Shown here in pieces: positions 16,109 through 24,454 of a stretch of DNA of 32,543 nucleotides. The DNA is from an uncultured Spirochaetales bacterium (GTDB lineage: Bacteria > Spirochaetota > Spirochaetia > Sphaerochaetales > Sphaerochaetaceae). The stretch is from assembly GCA_949287505.1 (NCBI GenBank), contig CASEGX010000041.1:1-32543 (forward strand), in the 5' to 3' direction. Both the position numbers and the translations under genes were made by a program. Position 1 is the first letter of the stretch. Every line of letters begins with the position of its first letter. A model generated the notes under the pieces. It saw only the letters and a list, made by a program, of their open reading frames with translations. It had not been told where the DNA came from and did no database searches.

Positions 16109-16949
16109 TGCATGCCTCCTTCAGTTTTGCTTCTGCCGCATCCAATGTGATGGGTATTTCCTCAGGGATATAACCAGGAACCATAGAGAAAGCCTCTACG
16201 ATCTGAGGGATCTGCACCCCGTATTTTTCGAGCAGATCCACATCTGCAAAGAATTCCTTCGTATCTCTGAGACAGACCATCTTCCCTTCTGACATCAGCA
16301 TCACACGGTCACAGAACATTGCCAGATCCTCTGTAGCATGGGAGACTACAATTATCCCGATGGATTTCCTGCTTTTAAGTTCCCGCAAGACAGCAAAGAC
16401 TTCCGAAGCTCCAATCGGATCCAATTCTGATGTCGGTTCATCCAGAACAAGCACATCGGGCTCAAGAGCCAGGCAGGAGGCAATTGCGACCTTCTGTTTC
16501 TGCCCACCGGAAAGACTAAACGGGGATCTCTCCATGAAATCCTCCATGCCGACAGTTCTTATGGCCTCATTTATGCGCCTGGAAATCTCATCATCAGAAA
16601 ATCCGAGATTCTCAAGAGTGAAAACAAGCTCTTCTTCTACAGTCATCCCCATGAATTGAGCTTCTGGATCCTGAAAGACTATACCAACATGATTGGCGAG
16701 ATCGCATACTCTGCTTTCTGCAACCTTTTTTCCAGAAATCATCACATTCCCTGCGTAATCACCGCGGAAATTATTTGGAATAAGGCTGTTCATACAGAGT
16801 GTCAGCGTGGTCTTTCCGGCACCTGAGGCACCAGTTATCCCAAGAACCTCTCCAGGCATAAGGCAGAAGCTTATATCATCAAGGGCGGGACGGTTGGAAC
16901 CAACATAACTCCATGACAGATGTTCTACTGAAATCAGGGGCTCCATCAT
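16101..16949 (-). CDS. ecfA1: ECF transporter ATPase EcfA1
   Basis: First ATPase of the ECF module, 282 residues. Walker A is GASGAGKTT, the Q-loop is VFQDPEAQFMG, the signature is canonical (LSGGQKQKVAIAS), Walker B is VLVLDEPTSELD and the switch His lies in VVSHATED. Translation starts at an ATGATG directly on the stop codon of the S component (4-base overlap), with GGAGG inside the upstream gene; the second ATG (16946) is an equal candidate. The C-terminal extension of about 40 residues (VQIPQIVEAFSM) is the helical dimer region usual in ECF ATPases. Confidence 0.93.
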   Translation of the reverse strand: MMEPLISVEHLSWSYVGSNRPALDDISFCLMPGEVLGITGASGAGKTTLTLCMNSLIPNNFRGDYAGNVMISGKKVAESRVCDLANHVGIVFQDPEAQFMGMTVEEELVFTLENLGFSDDEISRRINEAIRTVGMEDFMERSPFSLSGGQKQKVAIASCLALEPDVLVLDEPTSELDPIGASEVFAVLRELKSRKSIGIIVVSHATEDLAMFCDRVMLMSEGKMVCLRDTKEFFADVDLLEKYGVQIPQIVEAFSMVPGYIPEEIPITLDAAEAKLKEACNG

Positions 16950-17935
16950 TTCCCTCCATCAAGCTGCACATTCTTTTCGTCGTCTCTTGCAGCGTCTCTC
17001 CCTCTATACAGCCCAGCCCTTATGACAAAAGGATATAGAAGCTTGCAAAGCGGTATGCCAAGGAGAAGAGATGGCAGAAGCTGATTCAGAAATGTTGTCG
17101 GGAAGAATGCAATTGCCACCGCCTTAGGCGTTAGTCCGAACATAACATTCACAAAAATCGAACTGGCTACGAGAATTGCACCAAGAAAACTGCCGCAGAC
17201 AACGAACTCAACCAGACTCCGGCGGGTTGAAAGATTTGCCTTGCTTACCGCCACATAAGGTATATAAGCTGTAAGGAAGTTAGTCAGCAGTCCCATGACA
17301 AGAACATGAGGGGCTGTCCCCTGTGTGAGATCAGAGATGAAATTTCCAATAGCAATACCAAGACAGCCAGGGATGCCGAAAAGTATTCCAAAGGGTGCCT
17401 GCATCGCATTTGCCGGACGCAGCCATGTTCCAGGAGCGAGACGTATGAAACTAAGGGTGAGAAGAGCTGCGGCATAGATAGCTGCTGTTATTACAATAAG
17501 GACAAGATCAACAGTTGACCATTTACGGTTACCAAGTGATGTCTTGTAGTCCCCAATCAAGGAGAAAGCCTGCAAGACCCAACCAACGATGACAACATAT
17601 GTACCAGCAAGAGTCTCAACCGGCAGGTTCTGCTCCCCGGCTGCCATCACCTTCTTGATGCTCATCAGCAGATAAATCCCGATTATCACAAACAGGGCTC
17701 GCAGCGCGACATTCACCTTAGCCCACTTTGACTGGGCAGGCTTGATTACAATTGCAAGAACCAGGGATGCAGCAAGCAGCAGATAGCAAAGCACGACAAA
17801 GACAGCCCCGGAATCAGAAGCAATCTGTATACCGTTCATTGCTGCCTGAGTATTGTCATACCATGGCAGGAACAAACCGATAGCAGCGGCAACGATACCG
17901 ACAACAGATAGAATAAGGCTTTTCCTGTTATTCAT
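16946..17935 (-). CDS. ECF transporter S component with N-terminal four-helix extension
   Basis: Substrate-binding membrane subunit of the ECF importer. Residues about 145-315 look like a normal S component of about 6 helices: the first carries the Ala-rich ITAAIYAAAL pattern used for docking on EcfT, followed by RLAPGTWLRPANAM and a GIAIGNFISDL motif reminiscent of QueT-like proteins. What is unusual is the front half: about 135 extra residues with four hydrophobic helices (FLPWYDN after the first), giving 329 residues where S components usually have about 170-200. AGGAGG precedes the ATG; the isomerase ends 23 bases upstream and EcfA1 overlaps at the 3' end. Substrate is not readable from sequence; neighbours suggest a 5'-modified adenosine or its sugar. 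Confidence 0.78.
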   Translation of the reverse strand: MNNRKSLILSVVGIVAAAIGLFLPWYDNTQAAMNGIQIASDSGAVFVVLCYLLLAASLVLAIVIKPAQSKWAKVNVALRALFVIIGIYLLMSIKKVMAAGEQNLPVETLAGTYVVIVGWVLQAFSLIGDYKTSLGNRKWSTVDLVLIVITAAIYAAALLTLSFIRLAPGTWLRPANAMQAPFGILFGIPGCLGIAIGNFISDLTQGTAPHVLVMGLLTNFLTAYIPYVAVSKANLSTRRSLVEFVVCGSFLGAILVASSIFVNVMFGLTPKAVAIAFFPTTFLNQLLPSLLLGIPLCKLLYPFVIRAGLYRGRDAARDDEKNVQLDGGK

Positions 17936-17958
17936 CTTATCCTCCTTTGACTGATTCC

Positions 17959-19023
17959 TCAGATGTATCTTGGGTTCGTAAATGGATCCAGATATGGCTT
18001 ATCCAGATATCTTCCTATAAGCCGCGGCGGAAACACTCCTCTATCGGTAGCGACAGCGGAGATATATCTGGGGCTGGTGATATCAAATGCTGGATAATAT
18101 CCCCTGACGCCATCAACAGAAGTCCGCATCCCGAGACAATGCAGGACCTCATCGGGATTTCGTTCTTCAATAACCAGAGAGTCAGGTCCATAGCTGTTTT
18201 TGTCCGGACCGTTATACCCTAGCAAGTAATAGGGGATATCATTGTCAAAAGCTGCCATTGCAATCTGATAGGTTCCGATTTTGTTTGCTATATAACCATC
18301 CATGGTTATCTTGTCAGCGGTGGATATGAATACGTTTGTCTTGCCGCTTTCCATAAGATAACCAGGCATGTTATCAGTTATCACCGTAACAGGAATTCCC
18401 ATCTCCACACATGAAGCAGCCGTAAGTCTTGCGCCTTGCAGATATGGACGGGTTTCACAGGCAAAAAGCTCAATATCCTTTCCATCCTCAGCTGCGAAAT
18501 AAAGAGTATAGGCAAGAGCTGCACCGGCGAAACAGATTGTCTGGATCCTTGCGCCATCCTGCAGGAGATCTGCTGCATATCTTCCAGTATCTCTGGCAAT
18601 TCTGTTGCCGTTCTCTATCTGCGAATAGACATATTTTCTTATCTCTTCCGAGACATCCTTATTCTCAGCATAAGCCTTTCTGGCAATATCACGACAGCCA
18701 GCCATGATGTAACCGAGATCCCATCCTGTAGGGCGAGTATGCATAAGCCTGTCTATACCAGCCTCGAAAGCGGTGAAGAATTCCGACTCACTATCCATTT
18801 CGTGCTCTTTGGCAAGCATGCTGAGAGCAAGTCCTGCAGCATAAGCAAGTGGAGGGGCTCCTTGTATTGTCATGTTCTCAATGCACTTAGCCACTTCTTC
18901 AAGATTTGTACATGTCACATATTCAACGGAAAATGGATATTTACGTCTGTTTAGCATATGTACAGCTCCATTCTCCATCCATAATGTGTTGAATCTGTCT
19001 GCCAGCAGCGCAAGTTTTCTCAT
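17959..19023 (-). CDS. MtnA-like sugar-1-phosphate aldose-ketose isomerase
   Basis: Isomerises methylthioribose 1-phosphate (or 5-deoxyribose 1-phosphate) to the ribulose 1-phosphate. Family motifs: IQGAPPLAYAAGLA (IRGAPAIG usual), TICFAGAALAY with Cys164, ETRPYLQGARLTA, ITDNMPG, STADKI with Asp237, ANKIGTYQIA and YYPAFDITSPRYI. Cys164 and Asp237 correspond to the catalytic pair of B. subtilis MtnA. The loop after Cys differs from the usual CNTGxLAT, so it may belong to a side branch with another substrate. Length 354 residues is normal. I chose the ATG at 19023 because AGGAG lies eight bases before it; an ATG at 19044 overlaps the permease stop and would add seven residues. It lies between the SLC13-like permease and the ECF genes. 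Confidence 0.85.
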   Translation of the reverse strand: MRKLALLADRFNTLWMENGAVHMLNRRKYPFSVEYVTCTNLEEVAKCIENMTIQGAPPLAYAAGLALSMLAKEHEMDSESEFFTAFEAGIDRLMHTRPTGWDLGYIMAGCRDIARKAYAENKDVSEEIRKYVYSQIENGNRIARDTGRYAADLLQDGARIQTICFAGAALAYTLYFAAEDGKDIELFACETRPYLQGARLTAASCVEMGIPVTVITDNMPGYLMESGKTNVFISTADKITMDGYIANKIGTYQIAMAAFDNDIPYYLLGYNGPDKNSYGPDSLVIEERNPDEVLHCLGMRTSVDGVRGYYPAFDITSPRYISAVATDRGVFPPRLIGRYLDKPYLDPFTNPRYI

Positions 19024-19040
19024 ACCACAAGACTCCTTTA

Positions 19041-20453
19041 TCATGGCATGTAGCCAAGAGACTTCCAGAAAGGAACCATACAGAACACTGTCAGTATGGC
19101 AACAGCACAATATATTCCTGCATAGGCAAGCCTATGCGCAGAGAGCCATCCATCATCACCGCACTCCTTTTCCCCTATCATCAGAAACATGTTCTGATAC
19201 GGAAGGAAGAAAGAGCATATAGCGAAAGAGAAAACAGATATCCAGACAAGATGACTTATCCCGCAGACTTGCTCAATCATCGGGATAATCGCAGCTATAA
19301 TGACCACAGTAGGGGTCAGCAATGCGATATCAACGAAACGCCAGACAAACAAGAAAGCTGTCAGAAGCATCAACAGAGCAACAGGATGCCCGGAAAATAT
19401 ACTGACTATTGGATAAAGCATATCGGTAAGCCACTCTGTCACTCCGCAATAATCAAATACGGCTTCAAAACACATGGAAGCTCCGATGAAGAGCACCATA
19501 TCCCATGAAATACCAGAACTTATATCCTTCTCATCAAGCACTCCAAGAAGACAGAGCAGGAAGAACCCAATAAGGCATATGACAGTGCTTGATATCCCAT
19601 GAAAACGCTCTGTTGCCAGCATACTGAAACATGATGCAAGAACAGCAAGAGTGATTTTCTCCTCTCTGGATGCAGCTTCTCCGGCAAGACCAGAGAAAGG
19701 ATTTACGGAAATGTTTTCACTTAGTTTCTCTGGCCTTATGATTATAGAAGCAAGTAACAATGTAACCACTGTGACAGTGGCTGATGGAAGAAGACATGCT
19801 GAAATCCAGTCAGAAGAGGATACTGAGGGTATTTCAGGAACAGATGCATAAATACCAGTAATCACAGGACCCAGGAGAGAACCTGTATACCATCCAATTC
19901 CGGGAATGACAGACATGAACCATGCGGAGAGGAGCACAAGTGATCTTCCCCTGCTTTTCTGAGGGAGGCCGCAGAGATCCACTGATTCCATCGCCAGAGG
20001 CATTACGATAATAACACGCACAGTTATAGAAGGAGTAAGAAGCGATAAAACTACGCCGATAATAAGCCATGCGATAATCAGTTTTACGTAGGTCGGCTTT
20101 CCGATCCGGCAGAGAATTGCATTCACCAGCCTTCGTCCAAGTCCTGTCTTCTTCAGCGCATACCCGAAAAATAAAGCTGGAATCATTGTCCATACCGATG
20201 ATTTGGTAAAACCGGAGAACACTATACCCTCCGGGATACCACAAAGCAGGAACAGAGCAAGGAGAAGGCAGGATGTACTACCTATTGAAATACCAAATGG
20301 CCTGAAAATCCAGAACACGGTTGCCGCAATCAGAACAACAAGAGAGAATCTGGCAACATCATCAAGAGAGGAAAAGACAGGAAGAAGAACTATTGCCATT
20401 GTGGCAAATGCAATAAGAACAAACGACGATGCTTCCTTCTGCCACAGACTCAA
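19041..20453 (-). CDS. SLC13/DASS-like anion permease
   Basis: Integral membrane protein of 470 residues with about 11-12 hydrophobic helices. The repeat pattern of the divalent-anion:sodium symporter family is visible: GFTKSSVWTMIPALFFGYAL with LGRR shortly after, LLTPSITVRVIIVMPLA in the first half, and WDMVLFIGASMCFE with ALLTPTVVIIAAIIP in the second. No substrate can be assigned. As first gene of the salvage operon it could import an organic anion or export a phosphorylated or acidic end product. The start is doubtful: the first usable codon is a TTG at 20453, eleven bases after GGAGG, and no in-frame ATG exists before residue 19 (MAIVLL), which would cut into the first helix. Confidence 0.78.
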   Translation of the reverse strand: MSLWQKEASSFVLIAFATMAIVLLPVFSSLDDVARFSLVVLIAATVFWIFRPFGISIGSTSCLLLALFLLCGIPEGIVFSGFTKSSVWTMIPALFFGYALKKTGLGRRLVNAILCRIGKPTYVKLIIAWLIIGVVLSLLTPSITVRVIIVMPLAMESVDLCGLPQKSRGRSLVLLSAWFMSVIPGIGWYTGSLLGPVITGIYASVPEIPSVSSSDWISACLLPSATVTVVTLLLASIIIRPEKLSENISVNPFSGLAGEAASREEKITLAVLASCFSMLATERFHGISSTVICLIGFFLLCLLGVLDEKDISSGISWDMVLFIGASMCFEAVFDYCGVTEWLTDMLYPIVSIFSGHPVALLMLLTAFLFVWRFVDIALLTPTVVIIAAIIPMIEQVCGISHLVWISVFSFAICSFFLPYQNMFLMIGEKECGDDGWLSAHRLAYAGIYCAVAILTVFCMVPFWKSLGYMP

Positions 20454-20473
20454 GATCTTACTCGCCTCCTCTA

Positions 20474-20506
20474 GTACGTTTATTCTATGTTGGTACAGTT
20501 ATTCTA
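20474..20506. repeat. Two 14-bp direct repeats at the salvage-operon promoter
   Basis: On the plus strand GTACGTTTATTCTA (20474-20487) and GTACAGTTATTCTA (20493-20506) match at 12 of 14 positions with a period of 19 bases. They lie between the TetR gene and the permease start, just downstream of a TTGACG (-35-like, 20517-20512 minus). This is where a repressor would block transcription, so they are candidate operators for the adjacent TetR protein; a direct rather than inverted arrangement is unusual for TetR. Confidence 0.4.
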
Positions 20507-20554
20507 AGTCGTCAACAAAAATTCTCCATAATAAAAGAGACAAACCAGAAAAAA

Positions 20555-21187
20555 TCAATGGATGATTGATTTCAGATCCCGTTCAACGAGAATACTCTTT
20601 ATCTTTCCAGAAATCTCATTATAGTCTTGTGTGCCAAGCTGACTCAGGATACTCGGCCGATGATAACAAAAGACAAGGTGCTCTCCTATTATCGCATATG
20701 CAATTACTATGATTTCATTGATATCCTCGATATCAGGACGGAGAATCCTGATAAGGCTGCACATCGGCTTGATTGTAATGCTGTAGAAGCGGTCGTTATC
20801 ATAATCGGGATGATCCTGAGAAGAACGAAGCTGAAAAAGGAATCTAAGCTGAACTTCATTCTCAGTGTTGAAAACATAGTCCAGATGCCGATTAACAAGT
20901 TTCTCAAAAAGATTTTTTGCTACAAGAAAATCGATGCAGTCATTCTGCAGAACTCCATCGATTTCCTTATTGATTTCCTCAAAAAAGGAACTGAATTCAT
21001 TTATTGAGAGATCAGCTACAATCCGGAAAAGATTTTCCTTGCTCTCATAATAGTATGGAATAGCAGATAATGAGACATCAGCCTGTTCTGCTATCATACG
21101 TACAGTTGTTGCCGTATATCCTACTCTTCCAAATAAATCATAAGCAGCATTGATTATCCTCTGTCGTGTATAATCAGAATTCAGCAT
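20555..21187 (-). CDS. TetR-family transcriptional regulator
   Basis: A DNA-binding repressor of about 210 residues. The N-terminal helix-turn-helix is textbook: TRQRIINAAYDLFGRVGY, TVRMIAEQADVSLSAIPYYY and ESKENLFR over residues 6-55. The C-terminal ligand domain is divergent; the length and helical pattern resemble the CecR-like subgroup, with low certainty. I chose the ATG at 21187 (MLNSDYT), since GGAG lies just upstream and the predicted promoter lies inside the longer frame that begins at 21307. It precedes the permease-MtnA-ECF-phosphorylase operon on the same strand, 101 bases upstream, and is its likely regulator. The inducer could be the imported nucleoside or its product. Confidence 0.88.
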   Translation of the reverse strand: MLNSDYTRQRIINAAYDLFGRVGYTATTVRMIAEQADVSLSAIPYYYESKENLFRIVADLSINEFSSFFEEINKEIDGVLQNDCIDFLVAKNLFEKLVNRHLDYVFNTENEVQLRFLFQLRSSQDHPDYDNDRFYSITIKPMCSLIRILRPDIEDINEIIVIAYAIIGEHLVFCYHRPSILSQLGTQDYNEISGKIKSILVERDLKSIIH

Positions 21188-21217
21188 TTTCTCCTCATAT
21201 TGACTAGTCTTTTTCAC

Positions 21218-21247
21218 ATTATCCAAGACGAATTCAATTGCCGTCAA
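21218..21247 (-). promoter_or_regulatory. tetR promoter
   Basis: On the minus strand TTGACG (21247-21242) and GATAAT (21223-21218) are separated by 18 bases; each matches consensus at 5 of 6 positions. Transcription would begin near 21211, 24 bases before the chosen ATG, which excludes the longer start. A similar TTGTTGACG occurs upstream of the permease gene. Confidence 0.5.
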
Positions 21248-21330
21248 CAAGAACCTGTCATTATGAGGAACCTGATACAAACCAGCTCGATTATTGATAC
21301 ACAGCATGTTTTAAGACTTTTGTTACAAAA

Positions 21331-21370
21331 CAAAAATAAAAGAAAGCCCACCCAAGCAGATGGGTGAGCT
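21331..21370 (-). terminator. Rho-independent terminator after the small HTH gene
   Basis: On the minus strand a 10-bp stem AGCTCACCCA / TGGGTGGGCT (one T-G pair) with a 6-base loop is followed by a T-rich tail (TTCTTTTATTTTTG). It starts 25 bases after the stop of the HTH gene. Confidence 0.85.
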
Positions 21371-21395
21371 AGTAGATAATCCAAGGAAGAGACGA

Positions 21396-21629
21396 TTATA
21401 CGTCGCTTCGAGTTTTGAGAAATCCAGAGTGGACTCCTCTTTCCGCCCATGAGTTATCCCCCTGGGCATATTTCCGCTTATACTCGCGAACTGTATATAT
21501 ATTCAGATCCGTGAGTTTTGCAGTCTTTTTGTATCCGTATCCCTGCTCAAAGAGCTTTAGGCATTCCTTTCTTTTATCATTTGGAACCCTATTTCTGCTT
21601 CCTCGGAGGGACGTCTCTTTTTCTTCCAT
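21396..21629 (-). CDS. Small helix-turn-helix protein, 77 aa
   Basis: A short basic protein with a homeodomain-like/transposase-type helix-turn-helix: KRKECLKLFEQGYGYKKTA, then LTDLNIYTVREYKRKYAQG. This is the layout of the DNA-binding N-terminal part of IS3-type OrfA proteins and of small phage or host regulators. No transposase catalytic ORF, terminal inverted repeat or target duplication is visible, so an active insertion sequence is not supported. AGGAGG lies five bases before the ATG. It begins 56 bases after the end of the Ig-like lipoprotein on the same strand, with only a non-U-tailed hairpin between them, so it may be co-transcribed with it and could act as its regulator. Function otherwise unknown. 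Confidence 0.7.
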   Translation of the reverse strand: MEEKETSLRGSRNRVPNDKRKECLKLFEQGYGYKKTAKLTDLNIYTVREYKRKYAQGDNSWAERGVHSGFLKTRSDV

Positions 21630-21646
21630 GCCGTCCTCCTGAGTAT

Positions 21647-21668
21647 CCTGCCCCGTACCAGAGGCAGG
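21647..21668. repeat. Hairpin between lipoprotein and HTH gene
   Basis: CCTGCC and GGCAGG form a perfect 6-bp inverted repeat with a 10-base loop, 18 bases after the lipoprotein stop on the minus strand. No T-run follows, so it is more likely an mRNA processing or stability element or a partial terminator than a full one. Confidence 0.45.
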
Positions 21669-21685
21669 AAGCTTACTAACTCATA

Positions 21686-24421
21686 TTAAACAGGCACACC
21701 TGGAGTAACATTAACGGAAGTGGTTCCATTCTTTGTTCCACAAGTCCAATTAATGGTAACAGTTTCCTCACTAGCGTTATGCCCAGCTTTTTCTGGTTCG
21801 AAAGTATATGTTACTTCAGGAGCATCATCTTCATGTGCAAGTCCAGAAGCCCATGTGATTTCGAAATCAAAGTAGGTTTCATCATATATCTGAGCAGAAT
21901 TAATACGTTTTACCTGTGTAGCAGTAACGTCTGTAGGATAATCTGCAATAGGTGTTACAGGAACAGAGAATGTTCCCTCTTCTCCTGCATAGGAATACTC
22001 GAATTTCACATTCTGTGTAGTTCCAGCAGGTCCAACAACGGCATCTCCAACGATATCGTACTCGAAACCAGGGTATGTAGAAGCATCAGCCTTAACGCCA
22101 CTTGCAAGGGTTATCTGCACATCGAAATGTACCTTGTTATAGGTCATTCCAGGATAATACTTAGATGTTGACTTCAGATCTGCATCGACATCTGTTACCC
22201 AATCAGTTCCATAGACAGTGACTGGCATGGAATCTGTTACCGTCTCACCCTTTTCGTTGACATACTGATACTCAATTACAACTTCATTGTTATTTCCGCC
22301 AATGATCAATGCTCTAGATGCAATGACATCTGTAATTTCAATTGAAGCACCATGCTCTACGAAACCAGCAGCTTTATCATCCGATGGGGCCTCTGCTGAA
22401 GCAGGTACGAAATTCTCAGGAACAAGAGTATCAAGCCTCTTTCCAATCAGTGCATAGAATCCATCAGCAAGCTTGAATGTAAGATTATCCTTATTAACAG
22501 TGACATAACCTACACCACCATTAACTGTAATCATCTCACTCTCAAGAAGCTCCTTGACACCAGCAGAAGTCTCAATCCATCCAGTTGCAGAGAACTGCTG
22601 ATTCTCAGCTGTTACCTTGACAGTCTCATCTGTTACGTCATTTCCTTCTGCATCAAGAACTGCGATATCAAGATTGGCTTCATAACCTGCCGGATATACA
22701 CGACCATTTGCATTTCTTGCTTCAGCTGTGAATGTTACCGTTGACCCCACGCCCTTATCATACTCAGCATTAAGCACAATCCTGTCTGCATATGCAGCTG
22801 GGAGCTTGAAAGCATCTGAATAACTTATTATAGGTGTTTCGGATCCTTCCGGAGTAAACTCAACACGTATAGAAGCCATTGTACGATAGAAATCAGTATC
22901 AAGAATTGCACCAGATTCATTATTTACGTACTTGACCGCAACACGACCATTGAAATCTGCATTCTCAATCTTCTCTGTAGTACTCTTTTCATCATCATAT
23001 TGAACAGTAATAGAAGCAATAGCACTGAGTGGAGCAACCGGTGCCTCATCGTAGTACTGTGCAGCAGGTGCTACAAAGTCATCAGAAAGTTCAACACCAG
23101 TAATATTTACAGCTGCGACAGCTTTCTTGACAGCTCCAAGAGAAATACCGGTATCTGCAGCCTCTCCCTTATAAACTGGATAAACTATTACGTATGTACC
23201 AGCTGCAGGAAGCTTTGCATCTTTGATAGGAGTAGAACCACCAACTGCTGCACCAGCAACTGTCTTGGATGCATATACCCAAGTCAGTGATGCATCATCT
23301 GGAGCAATCCTGATAGCCTCACCATCTTCTCCAACTGTGTAATATGCCTTAAGCATAGAAGCAAGATCTGGGAGTGCCGCTCCTGCAACAAGCTCAGGAC
23401 TCTTATATGTTCCAGCTTCTTTTACAGATACTGTAACATTCTCAAGAGTAAGATTCTCATTCGTGAAGACATAAGATACACCAGCAAACTCTGCAAGAAT
23501 ACCTACGCTACTTTCCTTATTTGTGAGAAGGTTGTTGGAATTGAATGCAAATCCATCTCCATCAACCCATGTGAATGTCACATCGGAAGAATCGACTGTA
23601 TATTCCTCTTCTCCGACATAAGCAGTTACCGTGAGCTTGGAAGCATCAACAGATGGAAGTGCTGTGCCGTAATCAAGCTTAGCAAGGGAGTATTCTGTTG
23701 TGTCTGTTGCGAAGGTTACCTCAATTCTGGAAACTACAGCATCCTCTGGAAGCTTTGTAGACTCTCCATCCCATGTAGCTGTGAAATTAAAATATGTGCT
23801 TACAGGAACACCATCATTGAACTTTCCAATAAGTGCGTTGACTTCTGCTTTTGCTTCTACAGAAGGATTATCTTCAGTAAGTTCTTTGACAGTAGCAGGT
23901 TTAACCTCGTACTCACCAGGAGCGAGAATCATAGTCTTTTCAGCATTTGTGCTATCAAGATATGTTGCAGTTACTGTAAGATCTGACTCTGGAATATCAA
24001 TTTCAGCAGTTGTTTCGCCTGTTGTAGGTTTTCCAGCGTATGACTCAGGGCCAGTTACAGCAAGGCTCTTGATTGTGTAAACCTTTACAGCTGCTGTTGC
24101 ACAGATATCAGAATCAGCAAAATTCTTTCCGAGATCTGCCTTTACAGTATCACCGAAATTGACTTTGCCATCTTCGTTCTTATCTGTATCAAGATAAACA
24201 GATACCGTCTCATCCGCAGCAATGATTCTACCGTTATCATATGTGATAGTAACGGTGAACTTGCTCGGGTCAAACGCCTGTCCTTCAAGGAAGTCGCCAG
24301 TCTGATTGATCGTTCCACCGACAACAAAACTTGGAAGTGTTGGCGCATTATCACATCCTACGAACATGGCAAGTGCCATGACCGCCACGATGCATGTCAA
24401 AAGAATAGATTTCCTTTTCAT
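21686..24421 (-). CDS. Large Ig-like-domain lipoprotein, 911 aa
   Basis: A probable surface or periplasmic lipoprotein. The N-terminus is a signal peptide (MKRKSILLTCIVAVMALAMF) followed by the lipobox VGC with Cys23. The rest is a string of beta-rich modules with the pattern of bacterial Ig-like group 3 domains: a GxxFDPSKFTVTITYDNG-like strand pair recurs near residues 50, 135 and 250. Near the C-terminus two units starting TDVDADLK and TDVTATQV share the FDxxITxASG core, indicating duplication. The protein is acidic and has almost no Cys after the lipobox. Such proteins act in adhesion or host contact; a specific ligand cannot be inferred. AGGAGG precedes the ATG. Its promoter holds a nine-G run. 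Confidence 0.88.
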   Translation of the reverse strand: MKRKSILLTCIVAVMALAMFVGCDNAPTLPSFVVGGTINQTGDFLEGQAFDPSKFTVTITYDNGRIIAADETVSVYLDTDKNEDGKVNFGDTVKADLGKNFADSDICATAAVKVYTIKSLAVTGPESYAGKPTTGETTAEIDIPESDLTVTATYLDSTNAEKTMILAPGEYEVKPATVKELTEDNPSVEAKAEVNALIGKFNDGVPVSTYFNFTATWDGESTKLPEDAVVSRIEVTFATDTTEYSLAKLDYGTALPSVDASKLTVTAYVGEEEYTVDSSDVTFTWVDGDGFAFNSNNLLTNKESSVGILAEFAGVSYVFTNENLTLENVTVSVKEAGTYKSPELVAGAALPDLASMLKAYYTVGEDGEAIRIAPDDASLTWVYASKTVAGAAVGGSTPIKDAKLPAAGTYVIVYPVYKGEAADTGISLGAVKKAVAAVNITGVELSDDFVAPAAQYYDEAPVAPLSAIASITVQYDDEKSTTEKIENADFNGRVAVKYVNNESGAILDTDFYRTMASIRVEFTPEGSETPIISYSDAFKLPAAYADRIVLNAEYDKGVGSTVTFTAEARNANGRVYPAGYEANLDIAVLDAEGNDVTDETVKVTAENQQFSATGWIETSAGVKELLESEMITVNGGVGYVTVNKDNLTFKLADGFYALIGKRLDTLVPENFVPASAEAPSDDKAAGFVEHGASIEITDVIASRALIIGGNNNEVVIEYQYVNEKGETVTDSMPVTVYGTDWVTDVDADLKSTSKYYPGMTYNKVHFDVQITLASGVKADASTYPGFEYDIVGDAVVGPAGTTQNVKFEYSYAGEEGTFSVPVTPIADYPTDVTATQVKRINSAQIYDETYFDFEITWASGLAHEDDAPEVTYTFEPEKAGHNASEETVTINWTCGTKNGTTSVNVTPGVPV

Positions 24422-24454
24422 CTAAACTTTCTCCTCCTAACAATTTCATTGAAA

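Noticed and set aside
20627..21007. 126-codon plus-strand open frame
   Set aside because: Antisense to the TetR gene, whose helix-turn-helix is unmistakable.
21188..21307. 40-residue N-terminal extension of the TetR protein
   Set aside because: A TTGACG/GATAAT promoter lies inside it and the standard TetR start has a ribosome site.
21396..21629. Insertion sequence around the HTH gene
   Set aside because: No transposase catalytic ORF, no terminal inverted repeats and no target duplication were found; the nearby hairpins are explained as a terminator and an intergenic stem.
22999..24080. Plus-strand open frames opposite the lipoprotein gene
   Set aside because: Ser/Thr/Cys-rich shadows of the repeated beta-strand codons; no start signals.
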